A stretch of DNA of 64,000 bases from Neurospora tetrasperma FGSC 2508 (Eukaryota > Ascomycota > Sordariomycetes > Sordariales > Sordariaceae), in assembly GCF_000213175.1 (NCBI RefSeq), contig NW_009799099.1, forward strand, positions 415,940-479,939. The letters are read 5' to 3'. A program made the position numbers and the translations under genes. The notes below the pieces were generated by a model. It was not told the origin of the DNA and did not search any database. It saw nothing but the letters and a program-made list of their open reading frames with translations. This document shows positions 22,411-36,384 of this stretch, one piece after another (within the stretch, counting starts at the first letter, position 1; every line of letters starts with the position of its first letter).

Positions 22411-23776
22411 GTCGCGATGGAAGTACTTATATAGTTTTACGCTGTTGGAAAATATGAATGTCTCTGTCCGTCTCTGTCCGCTTATTGTATATCTATCATA
22501 TCAGCCGTGATATAAACCTCCAGGCTTAAGTCTCGAAAAATATAAGTGGGAGTGCCTCTCACCATCTTGCGATAATGGCACAGTGTGTAATTAGGTCATG
22601 TTAGTCTGTTGATACCCACGGTCTCCTTATAGAAAACAGCAAATGTGTAACTTTGACAACTTGAACACTTGGTCGCCGTCAATATCTCGTAGGTACATAA
22701 GTACCTAGCAACGTTGAGTTTAGGTTGACGTGGGAAAAGAAGGTAAGACGAGAACCAACCACGACTGAAGAAATCCATCCGCTCGGCAACTGAGTTGCAA
22801 ACAGCCCAGTCCTGCCAAAGAAATTGATGAAGTGATCGGATGAACATTGCTTTCTCCATCGCGGCGAGCAGCCAGCGCGTTTGAGTGATCTCCGACGTTT
22901 GATCTTTTGGTTTCTTTTTTCATCTCTTCTCTATTTTATTTTATTTTCATCTCAAAGTCACGAGTAAAAGCAACCTGCGAGTAGCCGGCTTGTGATGTTG
23001 GTGTTGCACAGACCGTTCGTTGTCAGTTTCATACGAGTTGTCCAGGCACTTGTTAACCGAGTAGAGTACATGGCAGTAAGTGATAACTTGTAATTGATAT
23101 TTTCTTCACCCATAACTTATGGTTTGGCTATTTTACACAGGGGCTCTATGGATGAAGATATCTCACTAGATAGAATATACAACTCAACATCAATACGAAG
23201 GTTGTTGTTAGGAACAAGTCACTAACTGAACTCACTACCATTCGATGCCAATGCTCCAATGACATCTAATACAGGCGACACTTACACTACCTACAATCAT
23301 GGCGGGGATGCAGCACGATAAGATAACACCAAACATTCCCTGCCAAAAAATTGCAGCTTTGGCAGGCGGAAGAATGCTCCGTGCACAGGGCAGCCAGACA
23401 TGTACCAATCAAAGAACGACTTTTCGAATGGACCCTGGAAAGCTTGGCGTTTCTGGTCTGGGGCTGGTCGCTGTGTAGGTAAACTTTATCGGCTTGGCGG
23501 GGCCTCCAATCGATGGCTCCAACCAATGCTTTTTGCATCGCATCGCCGTCAAAAAAATAAAATTCCCACTTAGAGATTTCAACAATTCGTGAACTTTGGG
23601 CCCCGCAAAGTCACCATCATCACCACCACCACCTCAAGACCTCGACGCCTGCCTCCCCCAATCCGATTCCGATCGACCTAGTCGAATTCCTCCGATTGCG
23701 ATAACCGAGTACCCTCTTTTCAACACTAGGTACCCAAACCAAACGGAACGAACATACCCATAACCAATCCGCAACC
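22411..23776. other. Intergenic, no gene seen
   Basis: Contains the 3' region of the amidohydrolase gene and the promoter of UTP15. The last 150 bases before 23777 are C- and A-rich leader-like sequence. No other coding signal was found. Confidence 0.6.
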
Positions 23777-25447
23777 ATGGCAGCCGAAGTGCAGCCGCTG
23801 GCGACGCTCAAGTTGCCCACGGTCGTCAGCCCCATCACGGCCGAGCAGCGCTACTGGAAGTCCTTCAAGAACCAGAAATCACACACCTCGACGGCAGCAT
23901 GGCCCATCTCGCACATCAGCTTCCCCGGCTCCAGCAACGGCTCGGCCGCCTCGCACTCACTCGTCACCGCCGCCAAGACCAACGACCTCTTCGCCGTCAC
24001 CTCGGGTCCCCGCGTCGACATCTTTTCCATCCGCAAGCGCGAGCTGCTCAAGACCATCGGCCGCTTCGACTCTCAGGCCCACAGCGGTGAGATCCGCGCC
24101 GACGGCCGCGTTCTCGTAGCCGGCGAGGACTCCGGCAAGATGCAGGTCTTCGACGTCGGCACCGGCACCCGCGCCGTCATCCTCAAGACCTGGCACGTCC
24201 ACAAGCAGCCCGTCTGGGTCACCAAGTGGTCGCCCGCCGAGCTGACGACGCTCATGTCCTGCTCCGACGACAAGACGGTCCGCTTGTGGGACCTGCCCTC
24301 CAACGCGCCCTCGCGCCTGTTCGCCGGCCACCAGGACTACGTCCGCAGCGGCGCCTTCATGCCCGACCGCAACAACCTCCTCGTGTCCGGCTCCTACGAC
24401 TCGACCGTCCGCGTCTGGGACGCCCGCGCCCCCGCCGGCTCCGTGCTGACCTTCAAGCACGCCGACCCCATCGAGGAAGTCCTCCCCTTGCCCGGCGGCA
24501 CCACCCTGCTGGCCGCCACCGGCTCCGCCATCTCCGTCCTCGACCTCGTGGCCGCCAAACCTCTACGCCTCATTACCAACCACCAAAAGACCGTCACGTC
24601 ACTCAGCCTCGCCTCCAACGGCCGCCGCGTCGTCTCCGGCTCTCTCGACGGGCACGTCAAAGTCTTTGAAACCACCAACTGGAACGTCGTTTCCGGCTCC
24701 AAGTACCCCTCGCCCATCCTCTCTCTCTCCGTCATCGCCGCTGGCGCAGGGCACGAAGACCGCCACCTAGCAGTCGGCATGCAATCCGGCGTTTTGTCCT
24801 TGCGCACCCGTTTGTCAGGCGCCACGGCGGAGAAAGCCCGCGCCCGCGCTGCCGAAGACGCGCTCATGGTCTCTGGCGCCACCAGCAAGCTCGCCAAGAT
24901 CGACTCCGCCAAAGCCAAGCGCAAGCGCAACGCCGCCTCCAACAAATCCATGGCCTTGCTCGGCGAAAACGTCGACGTGATCATCCCCACCGACGCGACC
25001 AACTCCGCCGGAGGCCGCAAGCGCCGCGTCAAGCTCAAGCCGTGGCAGCGCGACTTTCGCGAGGGCCGGTACGCCGCCTGTCTGGATGCCGTGCTCGACT
25101 TGTCTTCGCCCGAGTACCAGCCTGTGACTGCCCTGTCCGTGTTGGTGGCGCTGCGCCACCGGTCTGCCCTCCGCGAAGCCCTGGAAGGTAGAGACGAAGT
25201 TACTGTTTTGCCTTTGTTGAAGTGGGTCATCAAGTACATCTCCGATCCGCGGTACGCGACTGTGTGCGTGGACGTGGCGTTCCAGCTGTTTGATATCTAC
25301 AGCGAGTACGTGGGCGGCAGCTCGGAGCTGGCGGATCAGTTTGCTGTGATGACGGGTAAGGTGAGCAGGGAGGTGGAGAAGGCGCAGATGGCAATTATCA
25401 CAAATGGTATGGTGGAGAGTTTGATGATTGGTGGTGCTGAGGCTTAG
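23777..25447 (+). CDS. utp15: U3 snoRNP / t-UTP component UTP15 (WD40)
   Basis: Single exon, 556 aa, with the start in a good context (GCAACCATGG). WD40 repeats run from about residue 60 to 330: VLVAGEDSGKMQVFD, LMSCSDDKTVRLWD, LLVSGSYDSTVRVWD and VVSGSLDGHVKVFE are repeat ends. A basic linker (AKRKRNAASNK) follows. The C-terminal Utp15 domain starts near KLKPWQRDFREGRY and continues through LPLLKWVIKYISDPRY. The N-terminus EQRYWKSFKNQ and this WD40-plus-Utp15_C order are diagnostic. The yeast protein is a t-UTP/UtpA subunit needed for 35S pre-rRNA transcription and early 18S processing in the nucleolus. The size is close to the yeast and human proteins. Codon use is strongly GC-ending, as expected for a well-expressed housekeeping gene. 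Confidence 0.93.
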   Translation: MAAEVQPLATLKLPTVVSPITAEQRYWKSFKNQKSHTSTAAWPISHISFPGSSNGSAASHSLVTAAKTNDLFAVTSGPRVDIFSIRKRELLKTIGRFDSQAHSGEIRADGRVLVAGEDSGKMQVFDVGTGTRAVILKTWHVHKQPVWVTKWSPAELTTLMSCSDDKTVRLWDLPSNAPSRLFAGHQDYVRSGAFMPDRNNLLVSGSYDSTVRVWDARAPAGSVLTFKHADPIEEVLPLPGGTTLLAATGSAISVLDLVAAKPLRLITNHQKTVTSLSLASNGRRVVSGSLDGHVKVFETTNWNVVSGSKYPSPILSLSVIAAGAGHEDRHLAVGMQSGVLSLRTRLSGATAEKARARAAEDALMVSGATSKLAKIDSAKAKRKRNAASNKSMALLGENVDVIIPTDATNSAGGRKRRVKLKPWQRDFREGRYAACLDAVLDLSSPEYQPVTALSVLVALRHRSALREALEGRDEVTVLPLLKWVIKYISDPRYATVCVDVAFQLFDIYSEYVGGSSELADQFAVMTGKVSREVEKAQMAIITNGMVESLMIGGAEA

Positions 25448-26022
25448 GAAGCTGAGCCAGCATCGGACAAGGCCCTCGAGGCTGCTGTTTGATCAGAAGA
25501 AGGTGGTGGTTGGAAGGGGAAGGGGAGGAAAGATATGGATGAGTTGTGTGGATGGGTGGAATAAGAAAGATGTAAAGAACGGATGGGATGTGTTATACCA
25601 CAAAGCAGGAAGGACGCGGAAGGGAAAAAAGGAGAGGGTAAAGGATCCCGGATGTGTTGGTTCGGTTTGGTTCGGTTAGGTATCATGGTTTTTTCTTGAT
25701 ATCAAGCCCTGCATGGCGTCGGCGTTCAAACATCCTTTTTGGCTTTTTGTACTAATCTGGGCTCACAAAAGTATACATACGGTTACATAAAATAAGGGGT
25801 TGGGACTAGATACCTCGAGATAGATACCTTAGGAGAATCAGTAAAAGCCATTCCAAATATTAGGCTTGTTGCGTGACATTGGACTCTTCTGGACGACGCC
25901 ACCACGATCAAGAGCTTTGTTGCAGCGTCAACACTCAGCGTATCCAATAGAATTATGACTATAAATGACAACGTAAACATCTCGCTCCAAAGTCCTCGCT
26001 GAAGATCGCTTCAACTTTCCAC
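25448..26022. other. 3' flank between two convergent genes
   Basis: Tail-to-tail region between UTP15 (+) and the MAK-1 locus (-). It should hold both 3' UTRs. No gene seen. Confidence 0.6.
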
Positions 26023-26409
26023 TTAGTCATAGTCCTCCCTCCTGACTAGGAGAATAGAATAAGATACAGAAAGAGTCTCTCCGGTGAGCCCCTCACCACC
26101 CTCTGGTATCTGGCCAGACATCGAAAAGAACTCCCGGTCTGCCTTTGACGCCTGCTCTTCCAAGCGCCTTCCCAGGGCTGACTGTTGACAGCCCGACCAA
26201 AACTGCTGTCCCACTCTGTCATTGAAGACCATCTCAATGGCGCGCCGTTCCCTTCTCGAGAGGGTTCCAACGAGAAACATCACGCCGTCGTCTTTGCTGT
26301 TTCTTTGCAGCCAAGGCATCAATCCAAGATGCGTTTGATCATCAGATGCTTGCCGAACCAGCGTTTCGTTCTCATTATCGTATATAGAAAGTTTTCGTCC
26401 TTCTGTCAT
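26023..26409 (-). CDS. 128-codon ORF in frame just after the MAK-1 stop codon
   Basis: After the MAK-1 TAA (26413-26415) the same frame continues GCA ATG and then stays open for 128 codons to 26023. The product is mixed and globular-looking (LGLMPWLQRNSKDDGVMFLV, RRERRAIEMVF), not low complexity. It matches no family I know. It could be an accidental frame in the MAK-1 3' UTR, a separate small gene, or a C-terminal extension reached by readthrough or alternative splicing. The stop context (TAA then G) is not a typical readthrough signal. Confidence 0.3.
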   Translation of the reverse strand: MTEGRKLSIYDNENETLVRQASDDQTHLGLMPWLQRNSKDDGVMFLVGTLSRRERRAIEMVFNDRVGQQFWSGCQQSALGRRLEEQASKADREFFSMSGQIPEGGEGLTGETLSVSYSILLVRREDYD

Positions 26410-26412
26410 TGC

Positions 26413-27972
<1,560 letters not shown>

Positions 27973-30305
27973 GGCGAATGTGTCTGTGTGGTGTTTCGGG
28001 GACGGTTCGTAGTTTGGAGAGAGGGGTGGTTCGGGTGGCCTTTAGGCGCAAGTTTGGTAACGGCCTGGAGGTGGTGTCGTGGGTGTGTAAGCTCAAGCGC
28101 GATCAACGTCTTTGTATTTGGGAAATGTCGAGGAAGAGTATACGGGACAAAAGTAAGAAGTAGATTGGAAAGACGGGAGCGAGGCAATAGACAACCGGCT
28201 AATGTAGTATTGGAGGCAGGCAGCGATGGAAAGAAAGAAAGAAAGAGGAAAAAAGTGGTGATGATCAAAGAGGTTTGCAGAGGGTAGGGTGGTCCTTGGC
28301 ACAAGTACACTACTGAAGAATCGGAAGCCCCTGGGATAGTAGTGTGTGATGGGATATGTGTGCCACTCGGGCAATGTGAGTGCTGACTGGGCCGGAGCTT
28401 GCGCTTTGGCTTCAACTTGCTATTGATTGCTAGTTTACGGTTGGCGTATTTTTAGAGAAGCAATATGATGGCGATTCGAGCAGCTTGTTCAAATCGACGA
28501 TATCATTGAAAGTGGAAAACGACGGAGCAGTGACGAGAGCTTGAAGAGAAGCTCCTCGGGTTTAGCGAAGTCAAGGACCTGCTTGGCCGTGGACCTCAAT
28601 GGTGCAGTGGCTCCCCTGGGCTCGAAGCGGACAATGGTGAGGAGAGGAAAGAGGGGCGCCGAGGGACCCCGACCATGCGACCACTGCGCTGATCCCGGCA
28701 CCAGAACGGGACCTGAGCGAGGGGCTGTCTGTGAGGCAACGCGGGGTCCGCTTCCCAAGAGGCCAATGTCAGCGGGCGCAAAAGTGCAACAAACCGACGT
28801 GACGAATGGCGGCTTGTCGGTTCCTGACGAATGATGGCCGTTTTCAGGCTTGTCGCTGGTTGCCTCTTTTCCTTCTTTCCACTTTCCCATCCGTCATTGC
28901 CCAGGGGTACTACTCATTGCTGAACGTTTAACTCGTCCAAGACTTAGGTCTAGTCTACATTGCTCACAATGGCGGCCTCTCTTCAGACTTACACTACAAT
29001 GAGTTTTAGGGGCGTGAGCATCGCATTGACAACTGAACACTACATATAAAGCCATAACAAACCACCCCCTCATCGAAACAGAACAAGGGCATTACCATAA
29101 TGCTTGCCGCCTTGAAACAAAAAAAAAAAAAAAACACACCGAAAAATCAAACAGAGGGATCGCCTGGCTTGGGAGCGCCTGTTTTGGGTGGTCGGTCTCC
29201 CCTTGCCCAGCCAACAAATGTCACTGCAAAGTCACTCCACAGCGGAAATCACAAGGGAACGGTACCTGATTCTACCCCACCCGCTGCGTCCCCGCTGTGA
29301 TTTGCAACCCTCCTCCGGCGGCCATCTTTGGTGCTTCACCTTTTTTTTTTGGCGCGCGACTACGGCCGCCTCCCCACTGGCCAGCGTCAAAAAGATTCGC
29401 AATCATCACTACCATCATCTCGATGAGTTCGAAGGGGGGACGCATTGTTTACGGATCGTTGCTGTTGCTTGAACGAAGTGAAAATATCATGAAGTTTGAT
29501 TGTCCATGCACACGATGCCTCGGCAGATCTTGGCTTTAACTAAGGGCGTCAAGGTGAAGGTTGGCGGACGACACCGAAGTAAAAGAGTGCTTACCTCTGG
29601 AGCCGGGGAACGCAAGCTCCGGGGCTGAGCTTCATCCGTGATCCGGCGGCCGTCTGGACGGCGGCCCTCTCCGAAACCTCACCTTGAATTATCATCTCGA
29701 ACAGTTTTTTTTGATGGTGAACTGCCGTCAACCAGTATTGGAGGATTTTCGAAAGGACAGGATCCCAGTTTTCCCCTGACCCAGTCGGCCGGCTGATGCC
29801 AACAACATGTGGCCGCACTGACTCCCTGGTCGTTCCTGGACGTCCCCAGTGCCATAGGGCTGATGCAGTCCTAGATGCTTAGACTTGGTCGCCAGAATAG
29901 GCCGCGATGTCGTCGCCTTCACCGAGAGGAAATTCATACTACCTTGGCATCATCGTAGATAGACCACTCAGAGTAGCAGACCCTTTTGGACGTTGTGCAA
30001 GTCCGAAATACGAACACCGAGCTCCCTCCGTTCGTGACGACGAGGTTATGAGCCGCTGTTGACCCGATCGAAGTGATGTCCATAAATCAAGACAACTCGC
30101 TCTCGCAATGACAACACGTAACGGGGCTCGACGGCAGCTACCTCGATATGATGGGGGAGAAATCCGACCAAAAGGAAACATGCACAAACGACAGCGTCTA
30201 CATAACTGGTATCTATCTTCGGTCTAAAACAACAGCAACAGTCTATCCCAACGCCTCAACGCCTGCCTTCTAATTTTGGGTTGACGAAAGCTCATCTTCT
30301 ACTCA
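27973..30305. other. Intergenic; MAK-1 promoter side and phosphatase 3' side
   Basis: About 27973-28500 is the likely MAK-1 promoter and leader (purine-rich on this strand). The rest shows no convincing gene on either strand. It has a short A-run near 29119-29134 and one TTTTTTTTTT tract near 29341. Confidence 0.55.
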
Positions 30306-30976
30306 CTACTCGGCCTTGACATCCGGAAAGACATCGCCCAAAAAGTTCTTGGAGAACCTCGTCGCCTGCTCATACGCCTTCTCGAACCCGGACTTGCCGC
30401 CGTAGTACGGATCCTGGATGACCTCGGCCTTACCGGTGCCCGAGTACTCGCCAAAGAGCATCACCTTGGCCTTTCCTGGATGACGTTGCTGCAGGCGCTG
30501 GAGGTCGGCCAAGTTGGCCCGGTCCATGGCGAAGATGTAGTCGAACTTGTCAAAGTCGGAGGTATTGACCTTTTAATCGTGGAATAACAGTTAGATATCG
30601 AAGGAGGGATTCGAGGACGAGGACTAGTAGGATGTCTGTCAGCCACCAGCAGCTGATGGAGGAAAGCGTACCTTGCGCGCGGCGTGGATATAATCGGTTA
30701 TTCCGTGCTCTTGGAGCGTCTCCATCGTTCGGTCGTCGGGGCCTTCGCCAACGTGGTAGGCACCTGGAAAGAAGAGGAAAGGTTAGCATGGGAACTGGGC
30801 ATGACAGAAAAGGTCAGTGGTCCGTGGAAAGGCATACCAGTTCCGCACGAATCGATCTTGGAAATACGGCCCTTGTATTCGGGCTTCTTGGCCATCGACT
30901 GGAAGACACCTTCGGCCATCGTGGAGCGGCAGATATTGCCGAGGCAGACGAAGAGGACGGAGATTGGTTCGGACAT
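30306..30976 (-). CDS. ltp1: Low-molecular-weight protein tyrosine phosphatase
   Basis: Exons 30838-30976, 30672-30763 and 30306-30569 encode 164 aa, the standard length. Introns of 74 nt (30764-30837) and 102 nt (30570-30671) have GTATGC/CCAG and GTACGC/AAAAG borders. The P-loop is VCLGNICRSTMAE, with nucleophile Cys11 and Arg17 (CX5R), and the general-acid loop DPYYG lies at about residues 130-134. Joining the exons yields SCGTGAYHVGEGPDDRT, a conserved family block. It hydrolyses phosphotyrosine through a cysteinyl-phosphate intermediate. Yeast Ltp1 and fission yeast Stp1 are relatives; cellular substrates in filamentous fungi are poorly defined. The symbol follows the yeast orthologue. 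Confidence 0.93.
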
Positions 30977-33900
30977 TTTGGCCGGTGGTTATGACGTTCG
31001 ACGAGCTCGCTTGAAGAACAGAATAATCAATGTGGTTGACAAGCGAAACTAGGAAGAGACAGGTTGGAATCGCAAACGAGTTCGACAAGACAACTTTGGC
31101 TTCAACAACACTGGCAGCCACCACGAATCATGGAGGGGCGAAGCCGATAAGCGCCCGATAAGGCTCGGCTTCAAGGATCCCCTCTGTCAAGAAAGGGTCA
31201 GGGGTCCAGGTCATTGTGATTTGTGAGGGAAGTTGACTCGGCGGACAGATCTAGAACTTGGGGCACATCGATCGATGCGATCGTTGGCATCCACGGTCTT
31301 CGATTTCTATGTACACTAGGGTAAGTGTTTTCCTCTCACCGTCCGACATTCTCATTGTCCTTTCCGATGTTCGACAACAACCCTCAGCAACTCCAACGAA
31401 GGCGCGACCTTCACTTGCTGTTTGACATTCACACTTGTATTAGCCGACTGGCAGAACAGTCCGGCAACACTCCGGCACGACCTTGCGGCCGCCAGCAACT
31501 GCACAAAATTGCAGACGCGCACGTACCATTTGGCGCAGTTTGCACTCGTGCACAGGCCATCCCACAGTAGCCTATTTAGTCATGGGTCCCCCTCCCATTT
31601 CTTGGGACTTTCTTCTTCTCTTTTTTTTTTTTCTTCATACTTACCTTGATTGACTGCGCGGAGATCAAGAAAACCGCGTAGTACGGTGGAGAGCCTGCAT
31701 TGCACATCGTGGTGCTAGCCACCGTGAATTGCCCTTCGGGGCCGTTCCGGTCGTAATTTTTGATGTCGAAAACCATTCAATTGCGAAAGCAAAACCTTTT
31801 CAACTTTTTCACTATGTTGCCTCTGCCTGCGCGGTAGGGCCATGGAGAAGAATGATATGCCGGGCTGTGCTTGTTTCTGTACGACGTTTGTGGTGGTGGT
31901 GGCGGTGGTGGTGGTGGTGGTGCCGTACTATCAAGCCCACCGCCGCAATAACCGTTATCTTGTTCCAATCTGGATCCCAACATGCCGCGCCGCGTACGAC
32001 GCGCAAGCTGTCATCGATTTGTCTTGGACCCTGAGATGGTGTACTAGTAGTGGTGATGTCGATGTTGATGGTGTGGCCGGCTTACGTGATTTTCGTCGTC
32101 GTCAACATCGACTCTTCGATTGATGCCGATGAGATGAGATGTTCACAAACCTTCCGTCAACCTAGATTCCCGCACTGGCTGACATCGATAAGTATCGAGG
32201 AAGAAGTTGGCAGCAATGACCACTTGACGGTGAATGGTGGAGCATGCGTCTTTCCAAATGAAAGAACTGCCAAGCAACTTGGTCGTTGCTTGGCGCCCTC
32301 CTTGACTCTCTTGGCCAAGACCCCAAATCCATCTTCCCTCGCGATACACAGCATGAAGAGGACATGGAAGGGTACCTTTTCTTTTTGTCTCCCCGCCGCC
32401 TTTCTTTGGCAATTGGATGCGAGACACTCAGCATTAGGTTGGCGGTGTATGCGTTATTGGGAGTCCTGAACCCCAAAGTCGTCCAACCAGTCTGCCTTGC
32501 AATGGCTGCTGAATGCTGAACGTGGAGGTGGAAGTGTTGAAGACAAACTTAACCGACATGTCAGTCACTCAAGCACGTATTCCGACCCATGTCGAGCGCA
32601 AATGCTGAGCCGCACCGACGCGACTCCACCGCGGCCCGATCAACGGAAAAGACGGGCTGCCTCGATGTCCTCTTGCGGTTAGAAAGATTCGGAGCAGGAC
32701 CTCGGCGCGGGGCCATCATGAACACCGGTTCTCCAAACCACTGCAAACTGTTATCTCTCCCACATGGATATTCGACACCATCCCGACATATATGTACCGT
32801 GTAGTGGTGTAGTGTACCTACACCATCATCATGGCAGGACACTTGGCCCTTTCGGATCCCAGCGCCTTGTCAGATAATCAATGACACGAGGCGGGTGCTT
32901 ATCAATATAGTAGATCGGCTATCCATGTGCTCACCACACTGAACCCCGGGATCGAATCTCCATCTTGCTCAATCGGTACATTCGCCGAACATGAAGCTGG
33001 ATAATGAAAGCAAGTGAAAGGAAAGGTACGGAAGTCTTGTACACCGCCAGGCTGCCGTCCTACCGTATCTGAGACCTTGTCCGGATGCGAACATTTGATC
33101 CTCGTCATTGAACCATGTGGGGGAGATGGCAGTGTTCTAGTGGTCCAAATGTTCCAAAACTATCGAACGAACGAGTCCTTACAACGAGGTATGATGGTAC
33201 CTAACAAAAGTTGCGCCTGCAATCACGCAACTACCGGCAACTTTACGCAAGATGCAAAGCGACACTGGCCGCATATTCAATGCTTCACGTCCGACGGCAG
33301 TGTTGCACATTCTGGGGTCAATTGATAATCTGCACTGCATATACCCCAATATATCTAAACAGCATGAATTGAATGCGCCGAAGCCTCTTTTTAGCGTGGG
33401 GAGCGTGTCGAGGATACGGTCCCTTGGACTCGACGGACTGGGCTGTGAGACTATGGTTTGTTTCGATCGAAACAGATTACAGAACGGGAAGGACGTTACC
33501 TAGGTACCTCTACCTTGCTCGCCCCGCCAAGTCAATTTCAAACTGAATGAATTGTGATTCGGAGCACTTGTCCTGATATCATTCCTTCCACATTGGGATC
33601 TGAGATGTCGAAGAAAAAAGAAGAAAAGAATTGAGACAGACGACATCCAACACCCACGGCTCCAGGGGGGTCCGTGGTTGGTCGATGCTCCAGCCCCGAT
33701 AATGAGGTTGCTCAGATCGCCTATGGACTTGGGGAACGGATCGCGGCTTCTTCGAGGCCCGGGGGAGGGATCTGCGACTGGCGCCAACGTCCATGTCATG
33801 AAGACGACATGTCATTGGTCGATCTCTGTTTGAATCGATACCCAGACTCGATTTTTATTTTTCTGTGAACGGGCTCCCATGAGTTTGGGAGAGATGCAGG

Positions 33901-34806
33901 GTCTCCAGTGTCTCCCCAACTTACAAATCTGGAAACGGAAAGTCATTGCGGGATCGTACACTACAAGCAAGACACTCACTCAGTCTCCCATCGATGAGTG
34001 CGATCGATAATATTTCCGGTTATAACATCTTATCTTTCCCTCCATCCGCTCCTAGTCGCTTGTGCATCTGCAGCCTCCTTCCTCTTCGCCATCTCCATAT
34101 CACATCCATCCTCACCTGCACGTCCTCTTCCCATACTATCTCATAAAAACCATACCTTGTTGTATCTTTATCATTGAAATCGACTCTTTACTGTTCGCAA
34201 GTCGAGACCTTTGAACCATCAAGTCTGTGTGTTCTGTACCAGTTCGCGCGCAAAGGCACAATCGCACACGAAAACGCATGCAAGAGCTTAAACTGCATTA
34301 CGCCGCGAGCTTCACATTCCAACGACATCCTCGAGCACCATTGACCACAAGACCAGAGCTTACTTGGACAATTCGACAGACTCTGCAACTGAAGTGTCAA
34401 CAAATTTGTGACGACTCAGAGAAAAAGTCGACGCTGTCCTTGGCAAGTTGCAGTGCTTCTTCCTTCGCTCCGATCTTCGCCTCTAGCCGATATCTCCGAA
34501 TCTCGATATCTGCTGCGATTGATATCTTCCAGATTTGAGACGACTTTCCACACCAGCCGAGATCTCATTTTTTGTCTGGTCTACACAGCGATCGGTTCCA
34601 ATACCACGGATCAGGAAACGAAGGGATCCACATATTGACAAGACGGAACTTTGGACATCCGAGCTGTGATCACTGCAGTCCCTCCTCCATAAGTATCGGC
34701 GCATACGATCGGTCCCTCAAGGTACTTACATATAGTACTTCCTCACGGACCCCCAACCCACGACCAAACAGACAGCGACCGACAAGTTCCTTTGCAAATC
34801 GCAACC
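30977..34806. other. Long intergenic stretch, no convincing gene
   Basis: A head-to-head space between the phosphatase (-) and the SIS isomerase (+). A GGT-rich tract occurs at about 31889-31922 and a T-run near 31620. About 33950-34806 is CT- and A-rich and may be a long leader of the isomerase gene containing several short upstream ORFs. No family-level coding signal was found. Confidence 0.5.
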
Positions 34807-36384
34807 ATGGTTGAACATGGGCCTGTCCACAACAGCGAGGTTTACGTCCTCAGCCAGACGCCTTTTCCGAACCACCTCCACCGCGGCGGCCGTCCCTCCC
34901 CGCCGTCGCCCATCACCCCGGCCGAAGACGACTTCTGCTGCTCGCCCATCGACAAGCTCCCGCTGCACAACTTTGTCGAGCCCGCCATTGCAGCATGTGA
35001 AGAGCAGCTCGCCGTCGAGTCGCGCCTCTCGGGCGCCGTGCACCTGCTCAACACGGCTTCCACTGCGCTCTCGTGCATCACCGACCTGTACTCGTCCGAC
35101 CGCATTGCGCGCGACGGGTTTCACCGCGCCGTCGACGCCATTGTCCGGCGGCAGGGCGATCATGGGCGCAATGGCAAGCTGGTCATCATCGGCGTGGGCA
35201 AGTCCGGACACATTGCCAAGAAGCTAGTTGCTACCTTCAACTCGCTCGCCATCCAGGCTGTCTTCCTGCACCCAACAGAAGCGCTGCACGGCGATCTGGG
35301 CCAGATCAACAGCCGAAACGACACCCTTATGCTGATCACCTTCTCGGGCAAGACGCCCGAGCTACTTCTCCTCCTCCCTCACCTGGACAAGTCACTACCA
35401 CTCATCCTGCTCACGAGCCACACCCGCCCAGAGACATGCGAGATTGTTCGCCAGCGACCAGACACCATCCTCCTCCCAGCCCCAATCCACGAGCCAGAGA
35501 CTAAATCCTTTGGTGTCAGCGCACCCACGACTTCCACGACCGTTGCACTCTCAGTCGGCGACGCCCTAGCGATGGTGGCAAGCCATGAACTGCATCCTTC
35601 TGTATCAAAGGTCTTTGCCAAAAACCACCCTGGAGGCGCTATCGGCGCCGCTTTGCGCGGCTCTTCCGTCTCGCCTTCACCCTCCATTAGCTCCTCAACC
35701 TCAGGAACCACGCCATCTTCTTCCCGCACCACATCCTCCATGTCCATCTCCTCTCAACCACCATCACCACCTTCACCATCACCAGCACGCCGCTCCCTCC
35801 GCGACCTATCCATTCCCCTCCACGAAATCCCTTGCCTCGAGACTCCTCTTCACAACCAACCGGGTCACGACCCAATAACACCCACCCTCACAGCCGCCGA
35901 CCTCCTTCTCGCCGCTTACGCCTCCCCCTCCGGCTGGGTACGGCTTTCCCACGGAGGAGGTGTCGTTTCCCCCAGTAGAATCAAACGCCTCACCCCCTCC
36001 CAACTCTCCCTTTCTTTATCTGATCCACGTCTCAGCTGGCTCGTCACGCCCCAAACCGAGTTTTTGTCCTTGACGGCCGATACGGAGGTGCGCAACGCGG
36101 CGGAGTGGATCAAAGCCATGCGCACCGTTCGGGCGACGGGGGTAGTAACGACGACGATGAGGACGAGGACGAGGGTGGTGACTGTGGGAGAGGCGGAAGC
36201 AGAGAAACAAGAAGAGGAAAATGAAGAGGAAAAAGAAGAGGAAGCAGAAACAGAGATGGATTTCGGGGATGAGTGTGTGGTTGGTGTTATGGAGGGAGGG
36301 CCAGATCATGGGGGGTGTGTGGGGGTGGTGGAGGTGGGGGGGTTACTGGATTTTGTTGTTCAATCTGGTCAAAAGCCATCATGA
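34807..36384 (+). CDS. SIS-domain sugar-phosphate isomerase (KpsF/GutQ, arabinose-5-phosphate isomerase-like)
   Basis: Single exon, 525 aa, starting at ATG 34807 (CAACCATGG). The SIS domain spans about residues 85-290: IIGVGKSGH (127-135), [11 protein letters not shown] (about 155-165), TFSGKT (178-183) and [11 protein letters not shown] (about residue 272) correspond one-to-one to the active-site blocks of bacterial KdsD/GutQ, which interconvert ribulose-5-phosphate and arabinose-5-phosphate. A Ser/Pro linker follows. Bacterial enzymes carry two CBS domains. Here the C-terminus looks like one degenerate CBS ([12 protein letters not shown]...ATGVVTT ... [14 protein letters not shown]) split by a Glu-rich insertion. 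Fungi do not make KDO, so the physiological role is open; D-arabinose metabolism is one possibility. Confidence 0.85.
   Translation: MVEHGPVHNSEVYVLSQTPFPNHLHRGGRPSPPSPITPAEDDFCCSPIDKLPLHNFVEPAIAACEEQLAVESRLSGAVHLLNTASTALSCITDLYSSDRIARDGFHRAVDAIVRRQGDHGRNGKLVIIGVGKSGHIAKKLVATFNSLAIQAVFLHPTEALHGDLGQINSRNDTLMLITFSGKTPELLLLLPHLDKSLPLILLTSHTRPETCEIVRQRPDTILLPAPIHEPETKSFGVSAPTTSTTVALSVGDALAMVASHELHPSVSKVFAKNHPGGAIGAALRGSSVSPSPSISSSTSGTTPSSSRTTSSMSISSQPPSPPSPSPARRSLRDLSIPLHEIPCLETPLHNQPGHDPITPTLTAADLLLAAYASPSGWVRLSHGGGVVSPSRIKRLTPSQLSLSLSDPRLSWLVTPQTEFLSLTADTEVRNAAEWIKAMRTVRATGVVTTTMRTRTRVVTVGEAEAEKQEEENEEEKEEEAETEMDFGDECVVGVMEGGPDHGGCVGVVEVGGLLDFVVQSGQKPS

Noticed and set aside
24073-25239. Long frames antisense to and in other frames of UTP15
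   Set aside because: Shadows of a GC-ending coding sequence in other frames.
28489-28890. 133-codon minus-strand frame upstream of MAK-1
   Set aside because: No motif, poor start context, and a competing frame on the other strand.
32940-32990. Possible tRNA-like GATTCGATCCCGG on the minus strand
   Set aside because: No A-box or acceptor stem at the right distance.
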